Position numbers and translations under genes: made by a program. The notes under the pieces are model-generated. The model saw nothing but the letters and a program-made list of their open reading frames with translations, was not told the DNA's origin and did not search any database. Below are positions 50,515-58,935 of a stretch of DNA of 64,000 nucleotides, one piece after another (positions within the stretch are counted from its first letter, which is position 1; every line of letters begins with the position of its first letter). Source of the DNA: Chloroflexota bacterium (GTDB taxonomy: Bacteria; Chloroflexota; Dehalococcoidia; Lucifugimonadales; UBA1127); the NCBI GenBank assembly GCA_026713825.1, contig JAPONS010000081.1, forward strand, positions 1-64,000, read 5' to 3'.

Positions 50515-50886
50515 ATGCCGGACCCCTTCAAGGACCTCGAAAAGGACCTCACCGCCATGGCCCTCACCGCCGTGACCGCCGCCCAACACCGCGAGCCCGA
50601 CGCCGGCGAAGGCGCCCCGGCCTCCCCCAACAAGGGCGGCGCACCCATCGGCAACCAGAACGCCCGCACCCACGGCCTCTACTCCAGGCGGCTCACCCCC
50701 GAGCAGCAGGAGGTCTACGACAACGCCAGGCGCGCCTACGCCCTTGTCGAGGAGGTCGCCCTCCTGCGCGTCAGGCTCGACGACCTCCTCGCAGACCCGA
50801 CCTCCGACCCCAAGCTCATCCTGCAGACCATGACCGTCCTCCACCACATGGCCCGCGCCGACGATCGCATACGGTTCGGCCCCTGA
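50515..50886 (+). CDS. Terminase-small-subunit-like or HNH-partner-like small protein
   Basis: A 123-residue protein. The central basic block NKGGAPIGNQNARTHGLYSR resembles the K-G-x-P-x-G-N-x-N-A-x-x-H-G-x-Y-S-R motif of phage small terminase-like proteins. The rest is helical, with a heptad-like ARRAYALVEEVALLRVRLDD. The ATG follows CGGGAGGACACCA. No large terminase is adjacent; one exists 11 kb upstream. The following 284 bases (50887-51170) hold a ribosome-site-like AAGGAGGG but no convincing reading frame. Confidence 0.6.
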   Translation: MPDPFKDLEKDLTAMALTAVTAAQHREPDAGEGAPASPNKGGAPIGNQNARTHGLYSRRLTPEQQEVYDNARRAYALVEEVALLRVRLDDLLADPTSDPKLILQTMTVLHHMARADDRIRFGP

Positions 50887-51170
50887 GGAGGGGGGTGTTT
50901 TGCAAAAAAATTGCCTTGTAGCTGAAATGCGACACTTCCCCTACAAAACAAATGCGAAACAACCTCGGCCGCAGCTACGGGCCATCCAGCGACGAATCCA
51001 AACAAATGGTGGAAGCGCCCGCACCGCGAGCGCACGCCAGCCACGGCATCACAAAGAGGGAAATCACACCAAGGAGGGACCCCTGAACACCCAGCGCTCA
51101 AAGCCCGGCTCGCTCGCCAACCCTGACGCCGTTGCGGCAACCCTCGTGGCTGCCCGCGACCGCCGCGCCC

Positions 51171-51782
51171 CTACGCCCCCGGCGTCTCGTCGGCGCCCGC
51201 CCGCAGCGTCGACAACCCGTACCACAGCCGGTGTACCGCCGTCACCGTCGCCAGCACCGCAATCACCGCCACCGCTATCGTCAGGAACCCCGTCACCAGC
51301 CCAACCGCCAGCGCCACAACCCGCTCCGGCCGCGTCATCAGCCCAACCGCCCGCGGTGACCCCAGCGCCGTCGCCCGCGCCACCACGTAGCTCACCAGCA
51401 GCGACCCCAGCAGCGCGACGAACGTCAGCAGTGCCAGCGTCCCGTCGTCCGACTCGACCGCCAGCCACAGCACGCCGAACAGCACGACCCCCTCAGCCGC
51501 CCGGTCGACGACCGAGTCCAGCAGCGCACCCGCGCTCGACGCCTTCCCGCTCATCCGCGCCACCGCCCCGTCGATCGAGTCCAGCCCGCCCGACACGATC
51601 AGCATCAGCCCGCCCCACAGCAGCCAGTCGATGGCGATCAGGTACGCCGTCACCCCCGCCAGCGCCAGCCCGATCAGCGTCACCGCGTTCGGCCCGATGC
51701 GAGCCCATATCAGCGCCCGCGCTATCGGCTCCTCGTAGTACCGCGCGACGGTTGCCCGCAGCTTCGCCCGGTCTATCTGCAC
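51171..51782 (-). CDS. CDP-alcohol phosphatidyltransferase
   Basis: A 203-residue membrane enzyme with the family motif D-G-x2-A-R-x8-G-x3-D-x3-D visible as SIDGAVARMSGKASSAGALL then DSVVD. Around six transmembrane helices. It transfers a phosphatidyl group from CDP-diacylglycerol to an alcohol such as glycerol-3-phosphate or inositol phosphate. The upstream gene on the same strand is PimA-like, as in actinobacterial phosphatidylinositol mannoside loci. That makes an inositol-lipid role plausible, though not shown. Confidence 0.88.
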   Translation of the reverse strand: MQIDRAKLRATVARYYEEPIARALIWARIGPNAVTLIGLALAGVTAYLIAIDWLLWGGLMLIVSGGLDSIDGAVARMSGKASSAGALLDSVVDRAAEGVVLFGVLWLAVESDDGTLALLTFVALLGSLLVSYVVARATALGSPRAVGLMTRPERVVALAVGLVTGFLTIAVAVIAVLATVTAVHRLWYGLSTLRAGADETPGA

Positions 51783-51793
51783 GTCACCATCGC

Positions 51794-52939
51794 CTACACC
51801 GCCGCCGTCGCCGGCCGGTTGCCCTCAACCTCTTCCCGCACGGCCTCGTAGTACTCCAGCACCTGCCCGGCCACCCGCTCCCAGCGGAACTCGTACGCCC
51901 GCCGCTCCCCAAACGCCCCCATCGCGGAGCGCATCGTCGGGTCCTGGATCATCCGCTGCAGCGCCTCGGCCAGCGCCTCGTCATCCTTCGGCGGCGCCAT
52001 CAGCCCCTGCATCCCGTCCTCCATCACCGTCGCGAACCCCTCCAGCCGCGACGCCACAATCGGCGTCCCGGACGCCATCGCCTCCAGCAGCACAATCCCA
52101 AAGCTCTCCTTCCCCGTCGCCGGCGAGCAGAAGATGTCCGCCGTCCGGTAGAACCGCACCAGGTCCTCCTGCGACACCCCGCCCAGGAACTCGACGTCCC
52201 CCAGGCTGTGCTCGCCCAGCACCCGGTAGCTGTCCTTGTCCGGCGTCCCCGGCCCCACCACCAGCAGCCGCAGGTTCGGGAACTGCCACTTCAGCCGGCT
52301 GTAGGCCATCAGCAGGTACTTCAGCCCCTTCCGCTTCTCCATCCGCCCCACAAACAGGATGTTCACCTTCCCGTCCAGGAACTGCGGAAAGGGCTCCACC
52401 CCCTCGTGGTACCGGGAGATGTCGATGCCGTTGGGGATCACCCGGTAGTCGCCCGGAAAGTGCCGCTCCACAAACATCTTCGCCAGCGGAGACACCGCAA
52501 TGCGCCCGTGCAGCTTCCTGAACCAGTGCCGCAGCGGCGGCGCCGCCCACGGGTAGATCCGGCTGTGCCCGTGGTACGCGTGGAACGTCCCCACGTTGAT
52601 GGTCTTGGAGCAGTGCAGCGCCAGCCACGGCAGCAGCGGCGTCAGCGGCTCATGCACGTGCAGCACGTCGAACTGCTCCCGCTCCAGCAGTTCCCGCACG
52701 TTCCGCAGCAGCCACGGCGACAGCGACAGCCGCGCCACCGACCCCCCAGCCGGCACCGGCACCGGCACGCCAAGCCGCACAAAGCGGTCGAAGGGAAGCG
52801 CATCAGCCGGCTGAGAGGAAGGCGCAATGATCCAGGCCTCATGCCCCTGGCGAATGAACTCCTGCGCCAGCTGCTCTATGTGGACCGTAACCCCGCCCGG
52901 AAAGGCGAAGTCATACGGGGAAACCAGGGCTATCTTCAT
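51794..52939 (-). CDS. GT4-family glycosyltransferase, PimA-like
   Basis: A 381-residue cytoplasmic/peripheral enzyme. It starts MKIALVSPYDFAFPGGVTVH (GT4 N-domain), has HVHEPLTPLLP and FHAYHGHSR. The C-domain has NILFVGRMEKRKGLKYLL and the Glu-rich donor site PATGKESFGIVLLEAMASGTP with Glu at KESFG. This matches phosphatidylinositol mannosyltransferase and related lipid glycosyltransferases. The start was set at ATG 52939 to begin at the first beta strand; 44 upstream codons are not credible. The gap to the next gene (52940-53229) holds no visible gene. Confidence 0.88.
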   Translation of the reverse strand: MKIALVSPYDFAFPGGVTVHIEQLAQEFIRQGHEAWIIAPSSQPADALPFDRFVRLGVPVPVPAGGSVARLSLSPWLLRNVRELLEREQFDVLHVHEPLTPLLPWLALHCSKTINVGTFHAYHGHSRIYPWAAPPLRHWFRKLHGRIAVSPLAKMFVERHFPGDYRVIPNGIDISRYHEGVEPFPQFLDGKVNILFVGRMEKRKGLKYLLMAYSRLKWQFPNLRLLVVGPGTPDKDSYRVLGEHSLGDVEFLGGVSQEDLVRFYRTADIFCSPATGKESFGIVLLEAMASGTPIVASRLEGFATVMEDGMQGLMAPPKDDEALAEALQRMIQDPTMRSAMGAFGERRAYEFRWERVAGQVLEYYEAVREEVEGNRPATAAV

Positions 52940-53229
52940 ACACACCCCAAGGGGTATCACAACGGGAAGGCAACGTGAACACGCGCATTGTAGCAAAAGC
53001 CCATCGCGCGCAAACAGCCCCGACGGCCTGCGTCCGCCGTCAAGTAGCGCTCGCCCTTCAGCCCCTGACACCGGTTCCTTGCGGGTAAGGATCTGCTTGA
53101 CCAGAATCTTCTACAGGTGGCTCACGGGAAGGTGTTTCCTGCCGGGGTGAATGCCGCCGTTGCCACACCAATTCCACGGGCGCAGGAGGTCTGCGGCAAA
53201 TGTGCGGCCGTTAAGTGGCTGGGTCGGCT

Positions 53230-54633
53230 CTACCGCGCGCGCCGCGGGGACGCTGATGGCGGCGAAGAATCCCCCCGGAAGTCCGGCGCGGCAATCTCTA
53301 GTCCCATGACGAATGTGTCGTCCTTCAGGCGGGAAGCCAATGGGGGAGCCAGTTCATCGTCAGGCAGCATTGTGATTACAGTAGGGAGTCTGGCATTATG
53401 CCTGTGTACCAACAGTTGGTAGAGTTTTTCCTTGGCCCACGGCGTTGTGGCCTGGGAGCCCAGGTCGTCGAGCACCAGCAGCTCCGCGCCCTTCACCCGC
53501 TCAAACAGTTCGTCGTATGTGATGGGGCTGTTGGGCCCAAAGGTATAGCGCAGGTGGTCCAGCAGCTCGGGGACGAAGGCGAAGAAGGCGGGTTGTCCCT
53601 TCCGCATCCGGTCGTTCCAGATCGACGACGCCAGATGCGTCTTGCCTACGCCCGTCCTCCCGACCAAAACGAGCCAGGATCCTTCTGGATGATCAGCTAT
53701 GTTGACCGCCGCCGCCAGCGCCGCCTGCAGCGACTCTCGTTGCCGCGAGTTCGCGCCGTTGCCCGCGACCGAGAACGCGTCGAAGGTCATCGCCCGCATC
53801 TGCTCCGGCAGCGATCCCAGCGACCGCCCCGTCGAGGAGCGGGGCAGCGCCAGCGTGTGCACCTCCCCCGGGCCCGATCCCGGGCCCGCGCCCGCCCCGG
53901 CCAGCCGCGTCTGGAACCGCTCCTCCAGCGTCTCCAGCGGCGCCGCGAGGGTGACAACCGTCGGCAGCTCCAGGTTGTAGCGGTGGTTCAGCACCTGGAA
54001 CAGCTTCTCCTGCGCCCACGGCGTAGACGCCTGCGCGCCCAGCCCGTCCAGCACCAGCACCGGCGCGTTCCGCACCTGGTCGAAGAGGAGGTCGTAGTCA
54101 GTGTCGCTGTTGGGCGCATACGCCGACCGCAGGTGGTCCAGCAGGTCCGGCGCGACCATGAAGAGCGCCGGAGTCCCTGCCTCGACGGCCCGGTGCGTCA
54201 CCGCCGCCGCCAGGTGCGTCTTCCCGCACCCGCTCGGCCCCGCGAACACCAGCCACCCCGTCGGCGACTCCGCAAAAGCCTTGGCGGCCTCGACGGCCGC
54301 GCTGAACAGCCGCCGGTCGTCCGGGTCCTCGCTGCGCCCTTCCTCGTCCAGCGTGTCGAAGGTGAAGCGCGCCAGCACCCCGAGGTTGCTGTACCGCAGC
54401 AGCCGTTCACGGCGCTCCTGCGCGCCCTCCTGCTCCCAGCACGAGCACGGGTCGATGGAGCCCCATCGAGGGTGCCCAAAGGGCACGTCGACGCGCACCC
54501 ACCTTGTGTCGTTGCACAAGGGGCAGACAGGCGCCTCTTCCTCCTCCGGGCTATCGTACGGGGCGCCGGACGATCTCGCTTGCTCGAACCGCGCCAGCAC
54601 GTCCCCCAGCCGCTCCATCTCCTCGGCCATCAT
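53230..54633 (-). CDS. Double DnaC/IstB-like AAA+ ATPase (putative helicase loader)
   Basis: About 467 residues. An N-terminal zinc-like group (C37, C40, C63, C65) precedes two tandem DnaC-like ATPase domains. Domain 1: Walker A AGPSGCGKTH at about 131-140, Walker B VLVLDGLGAQ. Domain 2: VGRTGVGKTH at about 324-333, LLVLDDLGSQ. Domain 1's second acidic residue is replaced by Gly, so it may bind but not hydrolyse ATP well. The domains share repeated segments (LLDHLR, WA.EKL, LPTV), so the gene arose by internal duplication. The start, 54633 or 54630, overlaps the DnaD-like gene. Probably loads DnaB in replication. Confidence 0.83.
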   Translation of the reverse strand: MMAEEMERLGDVLARFEQARSSGAPYDSPEEEEAPVCPLCNDTRWVRVDVPFGHPRWGSIDPCSCWEQEGAQERRERLLRYSNLGVLARFTFDTLDEEGRSEDPDDRRLFSAAVEAAKAFAESPTGWLVFAGPSGCGKTHLAAAVTHRAVEAGTPALFMVAPDLLDHLRSAYAPNSDTDYDLLFDQVRNAPVLVLDGLGAQASTPWAQEKLFQVLNHRYNLELPTVVTLAAPLETLEERFQTRLAGAGAGPGSGPGEVHTLALPRSSTGRSLGSLPEQMRAMTFDAFSVAGNGANSRQRESLQAALAAAVNIADHPEGSWLVLVGRTGVGKTHLASSIWNDRMRKGQPAFFAFVPELLDHLRYTFGPNSPITYDELFERVKGAELLVLDDLGSQATTPWAKEKLYQLLVHRHNARLPTVITMLPDDELAPPLASRLKDDTFVMGLEIAAPDFRGDSSPPSASPRRAR

Positions 54634-55219
54634 CCCTCCACCGCCGCAGCACAACCTCCACGTAACGCAGGCTGCGGGCGTTATTCACAACCGCCTCCGC
54701 AATCGCCTCGGCTATCCACTCCGGCGGGAATTCAGTCTCCATGTCCTTCAGCCGCTCGGCCGCCATCGGCGTGATGCCCCCGATGTTCTCCTCGTACAAT
54801 TTGAACAGGTTGGGGCGGGGAGCAGCCTCAGGGGCGGGAGCGGGATCCCACGGCCCGACGCCGTCGTCGCGCCAGCCGCCCCGCCAACCGGCCCCCGCCG
54901 CCACCGCGCGCCGGTTCGCCGCAGTGTCAAGACAGTACCCCGCCCCAGCACGCAGCAGCGCCCCGGCCTCCACCGCCTCCGCCAGCGCACGCTCCGTGAC
55001 GACGTCGTCGCCGCCCAGGCCGAGCACCGGGTCCGCCGCCAGCTCCGCCGCCGTCACAATCGAGGGCCTCCCCCGACTCGTAGGAGCCGACTGCTTCCGG
55101 TGCAGCACGAAGACGGCCCGCAGCGCGCACCTCAGTGACGTCACATCCGTCACCCGCTCCAGCAGCGGCCCGAAGAGCGCCGCCGGCACCGGCACCACGT
55201 CTGGCGACCGCGCCGCCAT
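54551..55219 (-). CDS. DnaD-like replication initiation protein
   Basis: A 222-residue protein. The C-terminal segment LFKLYEENIGGITPMAAERL...WIAEAIAEAVVNNARSLRYVEVVLRRW is the DnaD/DnaB2 domain, including the YIE-like motif and the trailing RRWRDDG. The N-terminal half (ALFGPLLERVTDVTSLRCAL) is winged-helix-like. In Firmicutes such proteins remodel origins and help load the helicase. Start at 55219, in TGATG overlap with the DnaB stop; the 3' end overlaps the DnaC-like gene by about 80 bases. This is a compact replication operon. Confidence 0.82.
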   Translation of the reverse strand: MAARSPDVVPVPAALFGPLLERVTDVTSLRCALRAVFVLHRKQSAPTSRGRPSIVTAAELAADPVLGLGGDDVVTERALAEAVEAGALLRAGAGYCLDTAANRRAVAAGAGWRGGWRDDGVGPWDPAPAPEAAPRPNLFKLYEENIGGITPMAAERLKDMETEFPPEWIAEAIAEAVVNNARSLRYVEVVLRRWRDDGRGDGAAGGRAGAVRASEIVRRPVR

Positions 55220-56607
55220 CACGAGGGCTCCGGGCGGTCCGTCAGGCTCACAAACTTCGCCAGCCTGCTCTCGAACCGCAGATGCAGGGAACCCAGCGCT
55301 CCGTGCCGGTGCTTGGAGATGATCAGCTCCGCGATGTCCCGGGGGTACGGCTTGTCCACGAACCGGGATTCCCACTCCTCCTGCGTGAAGTTCATGTCCT
55401 CCCGGTAGATGAACATGACCACGTCGGCGTCCTGCTCGATGCTCCCGCTCTCACGCAGGTCCGAGAGCTGCGGCCGGTGCGAGGGCCGGTTCTCCACCGC
55501 CCGGCTGAGCTGCGACAGCGCCAGCACCGGCACGTTCAGGTCCCGCGCCAGCGCCTTCAGCGAGCGTGAGATCTCGCTCACCTCCTGCACGCGGTTGGTG
55601 TTGCCCCGCGTGTCCGTCCCCTGCATCAGCTGCAGGTAGTCGACGATGATCAGGTCGACGTTCCGCTCCAGGTGCAGCCGCCGCGCCTTGCTGCGCAGGT
55701 CCATGACCGTCAGCATCGGCGTGTCGTCGATGTAGATGGGCAGGTCCGAGAGCACACCGGTGGAGTCGACGATGCGCTGCTCCTGCTGCTCCGAGTACAG
55801 ATGCTGCCGCAGCCGGTAGCTGTCGACGCCGGACTCCGCCGCCAGCAGCCGCTGCCCCAGTTGGTCGCGGCTCATCTCCACGCTGAAGATCGCCGACGTC
55901 GCCCCGTAGCGCGCCGCGTTCCGCGCGACGCTCAGCGCCATCGCCGTCTTGCCGAGGCCCGGCCGCGCCGCCAGCACCAGCAGGTCGGAGCGCTGCAGCC
56001 CGCCAAGGATCTGGTCGAGGTCCGAGAACCCCGTCGGCACCGGCGCCGAGCTCAACCCCAGCGGCCCGGACGTGATGCGCGCCGATTCCTCCAGGTACCG
56101 GTCCAGCACCTCCCGGATGTGGACGAAGTCCCGGCCCGCGCCCGCGCCTCGCAGCCGGAACAGCAGGTCCTCCGCCCGGGTCAGCGTCTCGTCTACGTCC
56201 GAGCCGTTCTCGTAGCCGAGGCTCGCGATGCCCGACGCCGCGTGGATAAGCTGACGCATGACGCTTGTGCGCCGCACGATCTGCGCGTAATACTCGACGT
56301 TGACGGACGTCGGCACCGTGGCCGAGAGCTGGCTCAGGTACTCGTACCCGCCCGCCTCCTCCAGCCGGCTGAGCCGCGCCCTTTCGTGCCCCAGCGTCGC
56401 CAGGTCGATCGCCTCCGGCCGCTGCGAGAGCTCCAGCGCAGCCTCGTAGCACCACCGGTTCCGCTCGCGGTAGAAGTCCGCGGGCCGCAGCACCGGCGTC
56501 ACCTGGTGGATGGCGTCGCCGTCGATCAGCAGCGCCCCGATGACCGCCTCTTCCGCCTCTATGTCGTGGGGGAGAATCCGTTCCGCGTACACCATTGCTC
56601 TATCCAT
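55219..56607 (-). CDS. dnaB: Replicative DNA helicase DnaB
   Basis: A 462-residue hexameric 5'-3' helicase. The N-terminal domain has PHDIEAEEAVIGALL, the linker is short, and the RecA-like motor shows Walker A LAARPGLGKTAMAL, Walker B LIIVDYLQLM and the RESGSIEQDADVV arginine-finger region. Length normal, no intein. Start set at ATG 56607 (MDRAMVYAERILPHD). A TATAGCATATATG element a few bases upstream looks like a -10 box; there is no ribosome site, so the mRNA may be leaderless. It heads the DnaB-DnaD-DnaC-like operon. Confidence 0.93.
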   Translation of the reverse strand: MDRAMVYAERILPHDIEAEEAVIGALLIDGDAIHQVTPVLRPADFYRERNRWCYEAALELSQRPEAIDLATLGHERARLSRLEEAGGYEYLSQLSATVPTSVNVEYYAQIVRRTSVMRQLIHAASGIASLGYENGSDVDETLTRAEDLLFRLRGAGAGRDFVHIREVLDRYLEESARITSGPLGLSSAPVPTGFSDLDQILGGLQRSDLLVLAARPGLGKTAMALSVARNAARYGATSAIFSVEMSRDQLGQRLLAAESGVDSYRLRQHLYSEQQEQRIVDSTGVLSDLPIYIDDTPMLTVMDLRSKARRLHLERNVDLIIVDYLQLMQGTDTRGNTNRVQEVSEISRSLKALARDLNVPVLALSQLSRAVENRPSHRPQLSDLRESGSIEQDADVVMFIYREDMNFTQEEWESRFVDKPYPRDIAELIISKHRHGALGSLHLRFESRLAKFVSLTDRPEPS

Positions 56608-56765
56608 TGCGAACATATATGCTATACTACACCATGCACACAAGTCCGCTGAAGGTGACGTGAGAAAGGACAAGGATAAGGGGGCAAGGCCGTCCATTCC
56701 AGCATGCGAAATGCAAGTTTTGAGCAGTCTCCTCGCCTGGCAACCGAGGTGTTCTACACAAAGCA

Positions 56766-56791
56766 AACGGGCCCACATTGGGGCCCGTTCT
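56766..56791 (-). terminator. Rho-independent-type terminator of rplI
   Basis: AACGGGCCC and GGGCCCGTT form a 9-bp stem around CACATTGG. On the minus strand it follows the bL9 stop at 56814 and leads into a T-containing TTTGCTTTGTG. It insulates rplI from dnaB. Confidence 0.7.
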
Positions 56792-56813
56792 AATGCTCGA
56801 TTCGCGGTCCGTT

Positions 56814-57449
56814 TTACTCGGGCTTGTCCTCTACTTCTGCTTCCTCAGCCGCGTCCTCCGCCTCGGCTTCTTCCGCCTCTTCCTCCGCAGCGTCCTCAGC
56901 CTCAGCCTCGTCCTCCGAGACCTCGTCGACCGTCTCCGCGTCCTCGTCGGCGCCCTCTTCGCCCTCAGCCTCCGGCACGGCGGCAAAATACCGCCCCGAC
57001 GCGTCCTCGACCACCACCGTCACCGTCGGGATCAGGTCCATGTGCAACCGCACCGGTACCTGGAAGGTGCCCAGGTCGCGGATGGGCTCCGTCAGCGAGA
57101 TGATCCGCCGGTCGATGTCGTGCCCCACGGCGTCCGTCAATACCTGCGCTATCGCCATCGTCGTGATGGACCCGTAGAGCCTGCCGCCCTGGCCGGAGCG
57201 GCCCTTGAGCGTCACGCTCAGCCCGTCCAGCAGGTTGGCGACGCCCTGCAAGTCCGAGGCGTCACGGGCCCGTTTGGCCTCAGCCGCTCTCTTGATCTTC
57301 TCAATCCGCTTCATCTGGTCCGCCGTCGCCGGCGCAGCCAGCCCCTGCGGGATCAGGTAATTGCGGGCATACCCACCGGACACCGCACGGATGTCGCCCG
57401 CCAAATGCTTGGGCGGCACGTCCGCCAGAAAGACCACTTGCACGCGCAC
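56814..57449 (-). CDS. rplI: 50S ribosomal protein bL9 with long acidic C-terminal extension
   Basis: A 211-residue protein. The first about 148 residues are a standard bL9: VQVVFLADVPPKHLAGDIRAV, SGGYARNYLIPQGLA, a long connecting helix, and a C-terminal RNA-binding domain with LYGSITTMAIAQ and PVRLHMDLIPTVTV. Residues about 160-211 are an almost purely Glu/Asp/Ala tail absent from typical bL9. The neighbouring dnaB gene is a common arrangement. The tail may be a lineage trait. Confidence 0.93.
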   Translation of the reverse strand: MRVQVVFLADVPPKHLAGDIRAVSGGYARNYLIPQGLAAPATADQMKRIEKIKRAAEAKRARDASDLQGVANLLDGLSVTLKGRSGQGGRLYGSITTMAIAQVLTDAVGHDIDRRIISLTEPIRDLGTFQVPVRLHMDLIPTVTVVVEDASGRYFAAVPEAEGEEGADEDAETVDEVSEDEAEAEDAAEEEAEEAEAEDAAEEAEVEDKPE

Positions 57450-57554
57450 AGGAGCACCTCACGTTTAAAGTGAACCTAACAAGCGTACCACAGCAAGGCC
57501 GGAGCGTGAAGCCGAGCTATGGAGGAGCTTGGCTGGGCGGCCGGGAGAGCGATC

Positions 57555-57580
57555 CGTTCGCCCTGAGCCTGTCGAAGGGC
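57555..57580. repeat. R3 repeat
   Basis: GTTCGCCCTGAGCCTGTCGA then AGGGC, identical to the element inside the terminase gene. Confidence 0.85.
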
Positions 57581-57608
57581 GTCGAGCACGGGGCGGGACC
57601 ACCGCCCC

Positions 57609-58127
57609 CTACCGGAACGGGTTCACCGCCATTGCCGCGCCGACCACCAACCCCACGAGCGAGTAAAGCCCGATCACCAGCCCGTCGGCCACCAGAGAGA
57701 AGGTGATGATGCTGAGGCCGTAGCTGCACACCGCCAGCAGCTGCAGCGGCGTCGCCCGCTTGCGGTTGCTCGCCCGGCTGATCGACTCGCCGATGACGTA
57801 GCCCGCCCCCACATAGCCCAGCGCCACGAAGATCGCGCCGAAGAACCCGCCGGGGATGAGCTGCTCCAGCAACCCCAGGAAGACGCCCGACCCCACACCA
57901 ACACCCAGCGCAACCGCGACGGACATCCCAAGCTGCGGCGCGGGGAGCGAGTAGGTGGGAAGCCGTTGCACCCGGGCGCATTCCGGACACCGGGCGCCGA
58001 CGGGTGTGGTGATGGCGCACTTGCCACATATAGGCCGGTCACACTTGCTGCACTTCAGCAAGGTCTCCGTCTGTGGATGGAACGTGCACTCCATCGGAAC
58101 CAACGTCCCCCCGGGCTGTTGTTGCAT
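57609..58127 (-). CDS. Zinc-ribbon/B-box membrane protein
   Basis: A 172-residue protein. Its N-terminus is a B-box-like zinc module: C14-x-x-H17, C26-x2-C29, C34-x2-C37, C47-x2-C50 (CSKCDRPICGKCAITTPVGA). Three or four transmembrane helices follow (about 67-90, 95-112, 130-165). The zinc module resembles those in front of rhomboid-like proteins in related bacteria, but no rhomboid serine site is seen. It starts 5 bases after plsY and shares its operon. Confidence 0.72.
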   Translation of the reverse strand: MQQQPGGTLVPMECTFHPQTETLLKCSKCDRPICGKCAITTPVGARCPECARVQRLPTYSLPAPQLGMSVAVALGVGVGSGVFLGLLEQLIPGGFFGAIFVALGYVGAGYVIGESISRASNRKRATPLQLLAVCSYGLSIITFSLVADGLVIGLYSLVGLVVGAAMAVNPFR

Positions 58128-58132
58128 CTCTC

Positions 58133-58819
58133 TTACTCGTCCGGCCTGCGCGTTATCCACTCGTCCCGGTTTGCGATGTCCCGGTCGAAGAGCAGCCGGT
58201 AGCGCAGGACGCGCACCATCGGTTCGCCCTCCAGTGGCGATTGCCAGTTGGCGACCAGCCGTTTCAGCACCATCAGCGCCAGCACTGACCACAGCACCGT
58301 CATGTGCACGGTGTTGCGCTCGATGACGTCGAGCTCGTTCAGCATGAAGGCCAGCGGAAGGTTCAATGCCATCACGGCCAGCAAATAGATGGCGGACTGC
58401 TTGCGCAACAGCCCGCCCCAGACGCCGCCGACAATGACGCCAAAGAGGAGCTCCGGCCACATGCCAAAGCCGATCAGGATGCCCACCGTCGTCGCGATGC
58501 CCCGGCCGCCCGTGAATCGCAGGTACGGCGACCAGTTGTGCCCGACGACAGCGCCCAGCCCGGCCGTCGCCTGGACCCACTCGGAGTAGCCCAGGTAGTT
58601 CGCCACCACCACGGGCGCGGTGCCCTTCACGAAGCCGTCCACCAGCCCGAGGACCATGCCGCTGCGCCGACCCACGTGGGCGATGACGTTGGAGGCCCCC
58701 ATGCTGCCGGAGCCGTACTGCCGGATGTCGATGCCGCCCCGGAAACGCGCCCAAAGGTAGGCAGTGGGGACTCCGCCCCACAGGTACCCGGCCAGGAAAG
58801 CGAGCGTTATCGGCAGCAT
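58133..58819 (-). CDS. plsY: Acyl-phosphate glycerol-3-phosphate acyltransferase PlsY
   Basis: A 228-residue polytopic membrane enzyme that starts phospholipid synthesis. PlsY motifs: GGVPTAYLWARFRGGIDIRQ, YGSGSMGASNV, GHNWSPYLRFTGGRGIATT. The Ser and the GGRG/A box are intact. Start at ATG 58819 gives the normal N-terminus; upstream in-frame ATGs would add 12-25 polar residues. The C-terminal tail is about 25 residues longer than usual. It lies upstream of the zinc-ribbon membrane gene. Confidence 0.9.
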   Translation of the reverse strand: MLPITLAFLAGYLWGGVPTAYLWARFRGGIDIRQYGSGSMGASNVIAHVGRRSGMVLGLVDGFVKGTAPVVVANYLGYSEWVQATAGLGAVVGHNWSPYLRFTGGRGIATTVGILIGFGMWPELLFGVIVGGVWGGLLRKQSAIYLLAVMALNLPLAFMLNELDVIERNTVHMTVLWSVLALMVLKRLVANWQSPLEGEPMVRVLRYRLLFDRDIANRDEWITRRPDE

Positions 58820-58935
58820 GGAAAGTCCCAAGTCAGGGTGTCTAACCTCATTAAACATCAGGAGCGCGCCGACGGCAATCTCTCGGAGCCCCATCCACTA
58901 TACTGTCGGTGCCCACCCTGCCAGCAGGAGGAGAC

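Noticed and set aside
51064-51170. Small gene after AAGGAGGG at about 51073
   Set aside because: There is no ATG/GTG/TTG at proper spacing, and the downstream frame runs into the antisense of the phosphatidyltransferase.
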